Assembly (NCBI GenBank): GCA_031279825.1
Contig: JAITHT010000016.1
Coordinates: 1-38,867 of the forward strand
Source: Desulfovibrio sp.
GTDB taxonomy: Bacteria > Desulfobacterota > Desulfovibrionia > Desulfovibrionales > Desulfovibrionaceae
Direction: 5' to 3'
DNA length: 38,867 nt
This document shows positions 9,123-15,911 of the stretch, one piece after another. Every line of letters starts with the position of its first letter. Position 1 is the stretch's first letter. The position numbers were made by a program, and so were the translations under genes. Under the pieces are notes generated by a model that was not told where the DNA came from, made no database searches, and saw only the letters and a program-made list of their open reading frames with translations.

Positions 9123-10061
9123 TCAGGTGGGCAAAAGGTCCGCCGCATCCGCCGCCAGCACTTCATATTCTTTTTGCATCCATGGGCGAAGCGCCGGGCA
9201 CGAACGCCTGCCGACCAGGCGCCATGCAGGCGCGCGGGCAGATGTCAGTCCGCGCAGCGCTTCTTCCGGCGCATCCGGAAGAAGATGCACCCGCTTCGCA
9301 GGGCAAGACAGCAACAGGCACTCCGCACGAAGATCGTGGATCATCTCCGCGTCCGCGGTCAAAAGCGCCGTGTTATCCGGCAAAAAAGGGAACACGGCTT
9401 CCAGCAGCACCCGCCAGGATATCGGAGGTTTCCGGTGTTTTTCTTCATACCCGGACGGCGTCTGCGTCCGCCGCCGGGCATTTTTGTCATCTTCGGATCC
9501 GCCTTCGCCGAGAACGTCGCGCAACGATTCTTCAGCCTGAGCGAAACGCTTTTCCAGATTCGCCGCATCATGGCTATATCCTTCGAAGGTATAGGCCAGA
9601 AGCAGCACTTTTTGGCTATCCACCAACATCCGCCGCAACGACGGCCCGTCCGGACGACCTTCTTCCCCCTTTCCCCTTCGTTCCGGAGAGGGGTGCCCTG
9701 CGGGAAAGGAAGCTCCGTTGTCCGGAAGGGAGATATTCTCCATCGCCGCAACATCACCGGCTATTTCCTCGCGAGAGGTCTCCTCGAAAAAACGCGAAGC
9801 GGACGCTTGGCTCCGTATTCCGTCGGGGCCGAGATATTCTCCAAGGCGCAATAATTCTTCGAGAGCGGCCCGCGCTTGCGCCGGCCCCAAAGGCAAGGCG
9901 CGGCGGAAAGCATCCTCTTCCGCCGCGAATCTGCGCCCGGATCGCGGATAGTCGGTCGGTTCCTCCAGCCCGCATGGAGCGCGAAAGGCCAGATTGCGCG
10001 TCCACACGGGTACGGATGCAGGATGCAGGTGAGGAACGTAACATACGGCGGAAACACTCAT
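9123..10061 (-). CDS. Uncharacterised protein
   Basis: A 312-residue protein that I do not recognise. It has no signal peptide or membrane helix. It starts MSVSAVCYVPHLHPASVPVW at an ATG with GGAGAGG nearby, and it is rich in charged residues, with a low-complexity stretch of Pro, Glu, Arg and Gly at about 120-140 and another at about 200-215. The C-terminal third has ALLTADAEMIHDLR and WRLVGRRSCPALRPW. The coding strand matches its neighbours, and the gene ends 32 bases before the HAD phosphatase start. This is likely a lineage-specific protein. Confidence 0.68.
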   Translation of the reverse strand: MSVSAVCYVPHLHPASVPVWTRNLAFRAPCGLEEPTDYPRSGRRFAAEEDAFRRALPLGPAQARAALEELLRLGEYLGPDGIRSQASASRFFEETSREEIAGDVAAMENISLPDNGASFPAGHPSPERRGKGEEGRPDGPSLRRMLVDSQKVLLLAYTFEGYSHDAANLEKRFAQAEESLRDVLGEGGSEDDKNARRRTQTPSGYEEKHRKPPISWRVLLEAVFPFLPDNTALLTADAEMIHDLRAECLLLSCPAKRVHLLPDAPEEALRGLTSARAPAWRLVGRRSCPALRPWMQKEYEVLAADAADLLPT

Positions 10062-10196
10062 GGGATCCTCTCCTGTCCTCATTTTTTCCCTCAATGCCTC
10101 CGCCCGTGAAGACGACGCGCATTTTCCGGCTACGCGGAATCATAACGATATTGTATGTATAGCAGGGAGAAGGAGACAAAACAACTCCAACTCATT

Positions 10197-10225
10197 GCAT
10201 ACATCAGCCATCGGCCGATGTATGC
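10197..10225. other. Inverted repeat in the 266-base gap upstream of 10061
   Basis: GCATACATC at 10197-10205 and GATGTATGC at 10217-10225 form a perfect 9-base inverted repeat around an 11-base centre. It lies in the gap between the secreted hydrolase and the uncharacterised gene. It may be an operator or a weak terminator. The rest of the gap shows no gene. Confidence 0.35.
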
Positions 10226-10360
10226 GGATTGCCCCGATGAAAAACGCGCTTTTCAGCCCGCTCCGGCGGCTTTGCCGTCGTGCCCGCCCACCGGGCGGCC
10301 TCGGAAAGCCACTGCATAATACGGTATGAAATGACTTCTCATGAGAGCGGAGGAAAAATT

Positions 10361-11938
10361 TCACTGGGTATGCTGCGCCGCCACAAAACCTGAAGGGGGA
10401 GGCGGCGGCTGCGGCACTCCCAGAACCGAGTGGAAAAACGAAAGGAGAAAGCGGTTCCGCTGCTCGGCCACGGCGTTGCGCTCATCCCCTATCAGGCGGC
10501 CGCAGGCTTCTCCGAGATTCGTCATAGTATCCTTGGAACAGCGAGCGAACAGCGAAAAATGGTCCGCAGCCGCAAGAAAAAGAAGTTCGGGCGGTATGGG
10601 CAGACTGCCGTGCAAAGGCCGGGAATGCGTACGTGGAGGATACACGGTATCCTGCCCGGCTTCAATCAGAGCCACAGGCAGTTGTACGCCGGACAAAGCC
10701 TCACGGCTGAAAAGCATACCGCCCGCCGGGGCCATGAGGGCGATGCCCCGTATTTTACGCGCATCAGGCGATCTCCTGTGGGCAAGAGGACCGGAAGCCT
10801 TTGTCGAAAACGCGTCGGGAGAGGAAGGGAAACCGGTGGAGTTCTCCGTCGTTACATTGCGAAATTGCGGGGAATCCTGCAGGGCTATATCCACAAAGGA
10901 CTCTCCCGAATCTGTTCCTCCGAATAAGTGCCCGCCCTGGAAATCAAGAGCCGGAGTGTAAGTGACGACAGCCCCGGTGCTGTTGCCGGTCAGCGGCGCG
11001 GCAACCGGCGATTCCTCGGTGTCCGCCGCCGCCTCTTCATTGTCGGGGCTCTTCGAAAAAAAACGCGTCAGCAGGGAACGCCCCTTTCCTTTTTGTTCGG
11101 GCTTTGCGCGTTCTGAAGACAGGAGCACTGCAGGCGCGGGCATGAGTTCTGGAGCGTATAAATCCAGATAAGGAGCGAAAGCGCGCCGCCCCTCTCGCTC
11201 TATCGTAAGGTGCATTTCCGATACCAGGTGCAGGAGACGTTGCGCGGCCCAGGGGGCGCAAAAAGCGTCCGTGACGGGGGCACCGGCGCAATGCCGCGTG
11301 AAGAGTGAAGGATCAGGGATCGCTCCGGCAAGCTGAAGGGCCGTAATACCGCCGAACCCCACTCCCAAAAGGCCGATACGGGACTCATCCGTATACGGGG
11401 CGAATTCCGGCGAATCCAGCACCGTTTCCAGAGCGCGCAAAAGATGGCGAGGCCGCGCCCGCAACAGACGGGCCGTATACAGATCCGCGCTGTCGTTCTG
11501 ATTGTCTCCCATATGCGTGGGGGAAATCACTATAAAACCGCCCGAGGCCAGGGACGCGGCCACATCATTGTTGGCGAAGCGATCGCTGGAGGTATCGTGG
11601 GATATGAGAATAACAGGATAAAAACCGGGAATAATGCGTCCGCGCTTGCTGGCCTCGACTATCCATCCTTCGCGCACACGTTCCGTTTGCGATACCGTAC
11701 CGGGGTACCATACGGAAAAATCAAAACGTTCGCCGACATCCGGCTCCCATACGCCGAAGGTGCGCATGCCCACCGAATACCATATGGAAGTCATGCCGCC
11801 CCTTGACGGAAAACAGGGAAACGCGCCGAGCAGGGCAACGCAGAAAAACAGGCGGCACGCCGCGGGAAAAAAAGAAGGGCAGGAATGAAAAAAGCCATGC
11901 TTCGGCAAAGCGGCAAAAAAAAGATCACGCACGCGCAT
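10361..11938 (-). CDS. Exported alpha/beta hydrolase (dienelactone-hydrolase-like)
   Basis: A protein of about 525 residues with an N-terminal hydrophobic export signal (SFFPAACRLFFCVALLGAFPC). The first part carries a substrate-like lid, then PVILISHDTSSDRFANNDVAA, and the likely nucleophile elbow GLLGVGFGGITALQLAG, where Gly replaces the usual Ser. The C-terminal part has a conserved VALIEAGQDTVYPP and AADHFSLF, plausible Asp and His sites. A low-complexity insert lies at about 300-360. It resembles predicted dienelactone hydrolases. With no Ser in the elbow, catalysis is uncertain. The start codon is also uncertain; 11938 places the signal peptide at the N-terminus. Confidence 0.65.
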   Translation of the reverse strand: MRVRDLFFAALPKHGFFHSCPSFFPAACRLFFCVALLGAFPCFPSRGGMTSIWYSVGMRTFGVWEPDVGERFDFSVWYPGTVSQTERVREGWIVEASKRGRIIPGFYPVILISHDTSSDRFANNDVAASLASGGFIVISPTHMGDNQNDSADLYTARLLRARPRHLLRALETVLDSPEFAPYTDESRIGLLGVGFGGITALQLAGAIPDPSLFTRHCAGAPVTDAFCAPWAAQRLLHLVSEMHLTIEREGRRAFAPYLDLYAPELMPAPAVLLSSERAKPEQKGKGRSLLTRFFSKSPDNEEAAADTEESPVAAPLTGNSTGAVVTYTPALDFQGGHLFGGTDSGESFVDIALQDSPQFRNVTTENSTGFPSSPDAFSTKASGPLAHRRSPDARKIRGIALMAPAGGMLFSREALSGVQLPVALIEAGQDTVYPPRTHSRPLHGSLPIPPELLFLAAADHFSLFARCSKDTMTNLGEACGRLIGDERNAVAEQRNRFLLSFFHSVLGVPQPPPPPSGFVAAQHTQ

Positions 11939-12087
11939 ACGCCTTGTATACAGTACAAGATTCCGGGGAGCAAGCGTAGAGCGACAGGAATCCCGCAAAG
12001 GTCGCCCCTTCCGGTCTCCCGCCGCTCCCCGTTATACTCCCGTCCTCCCGCTTCCGCTCACAATCGCGCGCGGGTTACGAAGGGGAT

Positions 12088-12582
12088 TCAGCTCACTTTA
12101 TAGAAAGCGCTGGCCGCCGCGCCGCACACGGGACATTTGTCCGTATGCGGACCCTCATGGGTATAGCCGCACACGCCGCACAAATAGTAATCCACAGCGC
12201 TCACCTTGCCCTGCGCGTCCAGGGCCTTTTGGTACAACTGCGCATGGACTTTTTCCACGGCGTTGACATATTCCATATACGTTTTAACAGCCTTTTGATC
12301 TTCCGATGCCGCATCCTTGATCATATCCGGATACATCTTGGTGTATTCATAGGTCTCGCCATTAATGGCGTCTTTCAGATTATCAAGGGTGGAGCCGACC
12401 TTGCCGGCATTGCGCAAATGCGCATGAGCGTGGATGGTTTCCGCTTCGGCGGCCGCGCGGAAGAGTTTGGCCACCTGGGGCAAACCTTCTTTATCAGCCT
12501 GTTTGGCGTAAGCAAGATACTTGCGATTGGCCTGGGATTCACCGGCAAAAGCGGACATCAGGTTTTCCTGAGTTTTAGACAT
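12088..12582 (-). CDS. rbr: Rubrerythrin
   Basis: Rubrerythrin (164 residues) reduces hydrogen peroxide in anaerobes with a diiron ferritin-like site fed by a rubredoxin-like iron centre. The four-helix domain contains AFAGESQANRKY and AAAEAETIHAHAH, with the iron-binding Glu and His. The C-terminal rubredoxin domain contains CGVCGYTH and CPVCGAA, the two CxxC pairs. The ATG at 12582 (MSKTQENLMSA) has a perfect AGGAGG site. A palindromic AT-rich site just upstream could be a PerR box. It acts in the cytoplasm. Confidence 0.95.
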   Translation of the reverse strand: MSKTQENLMSAFAGESQANRKYLAYAKQADKEGLPQVAKLFRAAAEAETIHAHAHLRNAGKVGSTLDNLKDAINGETYEYTKMYPDMIKDAASEDQKAVKTYMEYVNAVEKVHAQLYQKALDAQGKVSAVDYYLCGVCGYTHEGPHTDKCPVCGAAASAFYKVS

Positions 12583-12598
12583 AAAAACCTCCTTATTA

Positions 12599-12620
12599 TT
12601 AGTAATAATTATTGTTAAAG
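12599..12620 (-). promoter_or_regulatory. Possible PerR-type operator upstream of rubrerythrin
   Basis: The minus strand here reads TTAACAATAATTATTACTAA, with the palindrome AATAATTATT at 12604-12613. PerR boxes have the form TTATAATnATTATAA, and rubrerythrin is a known PerR target in Desulfovibrio. The match is partial; binding is inferred. Confidence 0.4.
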
Positions 12621-12782
12621 GAAAGAGCAGCCTTTGTAAAGGAAAAATTTTACGGGGAAAGGCATTTTTCCCCGCAAAATGATAAAAAATACCTCCCGGC
12701 AGCGGAGCGTCCCGAGAGATCGTTGTTGCCGGATGCGGCAAAGATTGGGAAAAAGGAGGGAGCGGAAAATGATGGGAAAAAA

Positions 12783-13205
12783 CTAATACATGCGGATATA
12801 TTCATCAAGGCTTTCCGCCGTGCAATTGCGGCTTACCCAGAAGGCCGAAGACCACACCATGATGGCCGTGGCCTGCGTATCGTCAAGGCGCTTTATTTTC
12901 GCTTCAAGGGCGCTTTTGCTGGCGCCGTGCACGGCATGGAGGTTGTTGAGTTCGCAGGCGTCCATAACGCGTAAAAGCAGATAGGAGGTTCTGGTGGTAT
13001 CCGGAAGAAGGCGTACATCTTTATAGGATTCGACGATGGTCTTCAGTTCAGCGGGGCTGAAGACGCCTTTCAAAGCCATTATGGCTCGGAAAAAGGTATC
13101 CACCGCCCAAGGCAAAATAAATTCAGCCCCAGCGCTTTTCGTACGAAAATAGTCTTTCAACCAGCGTTCCTGTTCACTGTTGATTCTGGCGGCTACCTGC
13201 GGCAT
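12783..13205 (-). CDS. Uncharacterised 140-residue protein
   Basis: A soluble, mostly helical protein starting MPQVAARINSEQERWLKDYF, with a GGAGG-type site in front. The C-terminus has IMVWSSAFWVSR. I do not recognise a family. It lies alone between the fdh operon terminator and rubrerythrin on the same strand. A role beside formate dehydrogenase or oxidative stress is possible but not shown. Confidence 0.6.
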   Translation of the reverse strand: MPQVAARINSEQERWLKDYFRTKSAGAEFILPWAVDTFFRAIMALKGVFSPAELKTIVESYKDVRLLPDTTRTSYLLLRVMDACELNNLHAVHGASKSALEAKIKRLDDTQATAIMVWSSAFWVSRNCTAESLDEYIRMY

Positions 13206-13363
13206 GGTTCCTCCGTGAACTCCGGAATTTTCTTTTCCATACGCTGCTCCGGCAATAAAATCAAGAATAAATCTAGGTTTTGATCATATTTTTTGGGTTC
13301 GCGCCCTTTGACCTCCCGCATGTCACATGTGAACTGCCCTCACATCCGTTACGCGTATGGCAA

Positions 13364-13409
13364 AGTCAATCTGTAGCGTGGGCCTTGAGACCCACGCTAC
13401 AGATTGACT
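13364..13409 (-). terminator. Perfect 19-base-arm hairpin after the fdh operon
   Basis: AGTCAATCTGTAGCGTGGG at 13364-13382 and CCCACGCTACAGATTGACT at 13391-13409 form a perfect hairpin with an 8-base loop, followed on the minus strand by TTTG. It lies about 75 bases beyond the cytochrome stop, at the end of the fdh operon. The U-run is short, so it could also act as an mRNA stability element. Confidence 0.6.
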
Positions 13410-13484
13410 CCGCAATTACTCCGTCAGACCGTTGCGGCTTTTCGCGCGAACATCCGGACATCAGCCGAAAAGTCACGGATGCGT

Positions 13485-13928
13485 TTATTGCGCGCCGCCT
13501 TCGGCGGCGGCGGTCTGACGGGCCTGTCCGCTCCTGTGGCAGGGCCTGCATCCCTGTAAAGCAGGGTATTTAGAAGGAACTTCCGCTGCCAGTTTGGAAT
13601 GGCAACCAAGGCAGGAGCGGTCCGAAGCCTTGGAGTGAAAGGCCATGAACATACTCATGGGGTCGCGTTCGCGCGCGCCCGGTTCGGCGTGGCAATCCTC
13701 CCGGCAGGAGGAAAAGGGAACATCGGACGACGTTTCATGGTGACAATGGATACAGCCGATGTCCCTGTGCGATCTGTGGGAAAAAACAACGGTCATCCGT
13801 TTGGAAGATCCCCCTTCTATGACGATGGGCTTGTTTTTGATCGCGCCCATCTTCTTGGGTTCCCCGGCCCGCAGATCGCCGGTCCAGATACAAGCCGCTG
13901 CCAACAGGAGTATAATCAGGTATTTCAT
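13485..13928 (-). CDS. Exported tetraheme cytochrome c3, formate dehydrogenase partner
   Basis: This 147-residue protein has a signal peptide (MKYLIILLLAAACIWTGDLR) and four c-type heme motifs: CIHCH, CREDCH (a CxxxCH variant), CLGCH and CRPCH. Distal histidines for axial ligation are visible in VVFSHRSH and MAFHSK. It is a class III cytochrome of the c3 family and would carry electrons in the periplasm. It is last in the fdhA-fdhB-fdhE operon, an order known in D. vulgaris (DVU2809-2812), so it probably accepts electrons from formate dehydrogenase. The ATG at 13928 has AAGGAG upstream. Confidence 0.9.
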   Translation of the reverse strand: MKYLIILLLAAACIWTGDLRAGEPKKMGAIKNKPIVIEGGSSKRMTVVFSHRSHRDIGCIHCHHETSSDVPFSSCREDCHAEPGARERDPMSMFMAFHSKASDRSCLGCHSKLAAEVPSKYPALQGCRPCHRSGQARQTAAAEGGAQ

Positions 13929-14029
13929 ATATCCGCTCCTTGTATGCCGCGCGTCCGGCCTTGCCGGATTGAGTCCGGGCGTTTTTTCGCATCGGGACCG
14001 CAACCGGGCCAAGCTCGGAGCAACATGGC

Positions 14030-15004
14030 TTAAAACATATTCCAGAAGGAAGGCATGAGCGGGCGCAGTTTTTTACGCGCCGCCACCATATCCAGATGCA
14101 TCATGCCCATGGCCATGGCGTCCGGATCCGGCACAAACTCGCGTTCACGCAGATCCACGGCGGGACAATAGGCTTTGCATTGAGTGCACCATTCCAGGCG
14201 CTCGCCGTGCGAGACACCGCTTTCACGCAATATTTCGATAACGCCGCCGCCCTCGGCCGAACAGGCGGGGCAGGCGCTGCGCCTGAACTTCCAGTCCGCG
14301 CCGCACCGGCCGCAGTATAAATGCTTTTTGCCGCCGCCGCCGGCGAGAAAGGCGTTTTTTTCATCCAGTTCCGGTTTGTTCAGCCAACCCGCCGACGGCA
14401 TGGCTCCGCAAACCGGGCAATATCCCTGCTGCCAGATGTCGCCCTCGTTCCAGGGGCTTCTCTCTTTGGCGGAAAGGGCCACGGCCACCATTGCCCTGAG
14501 TACGGCGGACACCACAAAGGCGGAAACGAATTCCAGCATAAGGGGCTCAAGACCGTTATCCCGGGCGATGCGCGCCACGGCGCCGCTGTTGTCGGAGGCT
14601 ACCGCCTCCATTAGTGCCGGGCGGCTTTCACGGCTGTCTGGCCCGTCCGTATCCGGGGGACGCAAAAAATAGCCCCTGAGGGCGGGCATGCTCGCGGCCA
14701 CGGCCCGCATGCCTTCAAACAGGGGCAGCAGTTTCCCGGCGCTTTGACGTACGGCTTCGGCAGCGCCGTCAAAACTCAGTCCGGCGAACAGCGATACTCC
14801 CTGCCGCAGGCGATCCTCCTGTATTTCGGGCAGCGTCAGGCCGCAGGCGCGTATGCGATCCTCCAGTTCTCCGGTCAATTCCGCCCGCGCTGTCAGCAGG
14901 GGTTCAAAAGCCCGCAGCACGGGCTTAAGTACGGGACGCCAGGTAATGATCTCGTCGATGGTACGAGAGGGAGTTCGCGCCGAATTGAGGCGGGATGCGG
15001 GCAT
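14030..15004 (-). CDS. fdhE: Formate dehydrogenase accessory protein FdhE
   Basis: The 324-residue cytoplasmic protein matches FdhE, needed for maturation of formate dehydrogenase. The C-terminal rubredoxin-like metal knuckles are clear: CPVCGAMPSAG, CGRCGADWKFRR, CPACS and CTQCKAY. The chosen ATG at 15004 (MPASRLNSARTPSRT) has TGGAG upstream. A longer frame to 15175 would run through the 17-base GC-rich hairpin, so it is unlikely to be translated. The neighbours are fdhB upstream and the c3 cytochrome downstream. Confidence 0.9.
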   Translation of the reverse strand: MPASRLNSARTPSRTIDEIITWRPVLKPVLRAFEPLLTARAELTGELEDRIRACGLTLPEIQEDRLRQGVSLFAGLSFDGAAEAVRQSAGKLLPLFEGMRAVAASMPALRGYFLRPPDTDGPDSRESRPALMEAVASDNSGAVARIARDNGLEPLMLEFVSAFVVSAVLRAMVAVALSAKERSPWNEGDIWQQGYCPVCGAMPSAGWLNKPELDEKNAFLAGGGGKKHLYCGRCGADWKFRRSACPACSAEGGGVIEILRESGVSHGERLEWCTQCKAYCPAVDLREREFVPDPDAMAMGMMHLDMVAARKKLRPLMPSFWNMF

Positions 15005-15110
15005 TGATACTCCAGATAAACCGGGAGGACGGGCCTTCCGCTGAAAGATGACGGCAACGCCGGGACGGGTTGCGCGGCAGTATACGGCCGCGGACCGGTT
15101 CGTGTTTTTT

Positions 15111-15149
15111 CCCCTCCCCGCCGGCGAGCGGGTCGCCGGCGGGGAGGGG
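15111..15149 (-). promoter_or_regulatory. GC-rich 17-base-arm hairpin between fdhB and fdhE
   Basis: CCCCTCCCCGCCGGCGA at 15111-15127 and TCGCCGGCGGGGAGGGG at 15133-15149 are perfectly complementary around a 5-base loop. On the transcript the hairpin is followed by AAAAAA, not U residues, so it is not a simple terminator. It probably acts as an RNA-processing or stability element. Confidence 0.6.
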
Positions 15150-15158
15150 AACCCGAAA

Positions 15159-15195
15159 GGCCCCGGGTTCATCACAGGACGATGAGCCCGGGGCC
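15159..15195 (-). terminator. GC-rich hairpin just after the fdhB stop
   Basis: GGCCCCGGGTTCATC (15159-15173) pairs with GATGAGCCCGGGGCC (15181-15195), one G-U pair included, with a 7-base loop. It starts five bases after the fdhB stop codon and is followed by TTTC on the minus strand. It may be a partial terminator that lowers fdhE and cytochrome expression compared with fdhAB. Confidence 0.55.
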
Positions 15196-15200
15196 GGGTT

Positions 15201-15860
15201 TTACAGAAAGGCGGCGTACTCGTAATAGTGTTCCTTGTCGTCCGCCAGCAGATAGATGACGCTTACGTCCCGCATGTCGGCAAGAAACGCCTTGGGGAAA
15301 CGGGTTTTGATTTTTTCCAGGCGTTTCAGGGCCACGGGCAGCACTTCTTCCCTTTCGCCGAAAACCATGGTCCCGGTGGGGCAGGTTTTGACGCAGATGG
15401 GCTGCATGCCCACCGACACACGGTCGATACACATATCGCACTTCGTCAGTCTTTTTGTTTTGGGATCAAGTCTGGGTATGTTGTACGGGCAGGCGTCAAT
15501 GACGGCCCGGGCGTCCTCGGGGGCGAGTTCCGCGGTTTTTTCCGTGGTCAGCACGGCTCCGGTTTTGGGATCCCGGATCATGGCCCCGGGCACGGCCATA
15601 TCGGCCACGTCCTTGCAGACGGGGATCAGACAGTGGCGACACTGATCAGGAAAGAAATTCCAGACAACGTCGCCCTTTGTATCCAGATATTCGTGAAAGC
15701 GCACGATCTTCAGGTTGTTGGGGTTCAGGTCCGGGGGATTCTGGTGCGAGCCGCGTTGCTTCGTCTCGTTGGCGGGCAGATCATGCCATTCCTTGCAGGC
15801 CAACTGACAGCCCCGGCATGCCGTGCACCTTGTGGTGTCAATCAGAAACGTTTTCGGCAT
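15201..15860 (-). CDS. fdhB: Formate dehydrogenase, iron-sulfur (beta) subunit
   Basis: A 219-residue electron-transfer subunit with several [4Fe-4S] clusters. The cysteine groups are CTACRGCQLACKEWH (about residues 12-26), CRHCLIPVCKDVA (about 75-87), then CPYNIPR, CDMCIDR and CVKTCPTG. It takes electrons from the catalytic subunit on the periplasmic side and passes them to cytochrome c3. There is no signal peptide; export together with the Tat signal on FdhA is the usual mode. The ATG has a GGAG site in GGAGTACAGCT. It follows fdhA by 51 bases. Confidence 0.94.
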   Translation of the reverse strand: MPKTFLIDTTRCTACRGCQLACKEWHDLPANETKQRGSHQNPPDLNPNNLKIVRFHEYLDTKGDVVWNFFPDQCRHCLIPVCKDVADMAVPGAMIRDPKTGAVLTTEKTAELAPEDARAVIDACPYNIPRLDPKTKRLTKCDMCIDRVSVGMQPICVKTCPTGTMVFGEREEVLPVALKRLEKIKTRFPKAFLADMRDVSVIYLLADDKEHYYEYAAFL

Positions 15861-15876
15861 AGCTGTACTCCTTGGC

Positions 15877-15903
15877 GGGCGCGTCCCCGGAAAGGACGCG
15901 CCC
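15877..15903 (-). promoter_or_regulatory. Hairpin between fdhA and fdhB
   Basis: GGGCGCGTCC at 15877-15886 and GGACGCGCCC at 15894-15903 are perfectly complementary with a 7-base loop. The hairpin fills most of the 51-base gap between the fdhA stop and the fdhB ribosome site. It is the third strong hairpin inside the operon. Confidence 0.55.
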
Positions 15904-15911
15904 CCGTTCGT

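Noticed and set aside
8627-10162. A long plus-strand frame of 511 codons
   Set aside because: It overlaps two well-supported minus-strand genes, and its composition (Pro, Arg, Ala rich) is typical of an antisense shadow.
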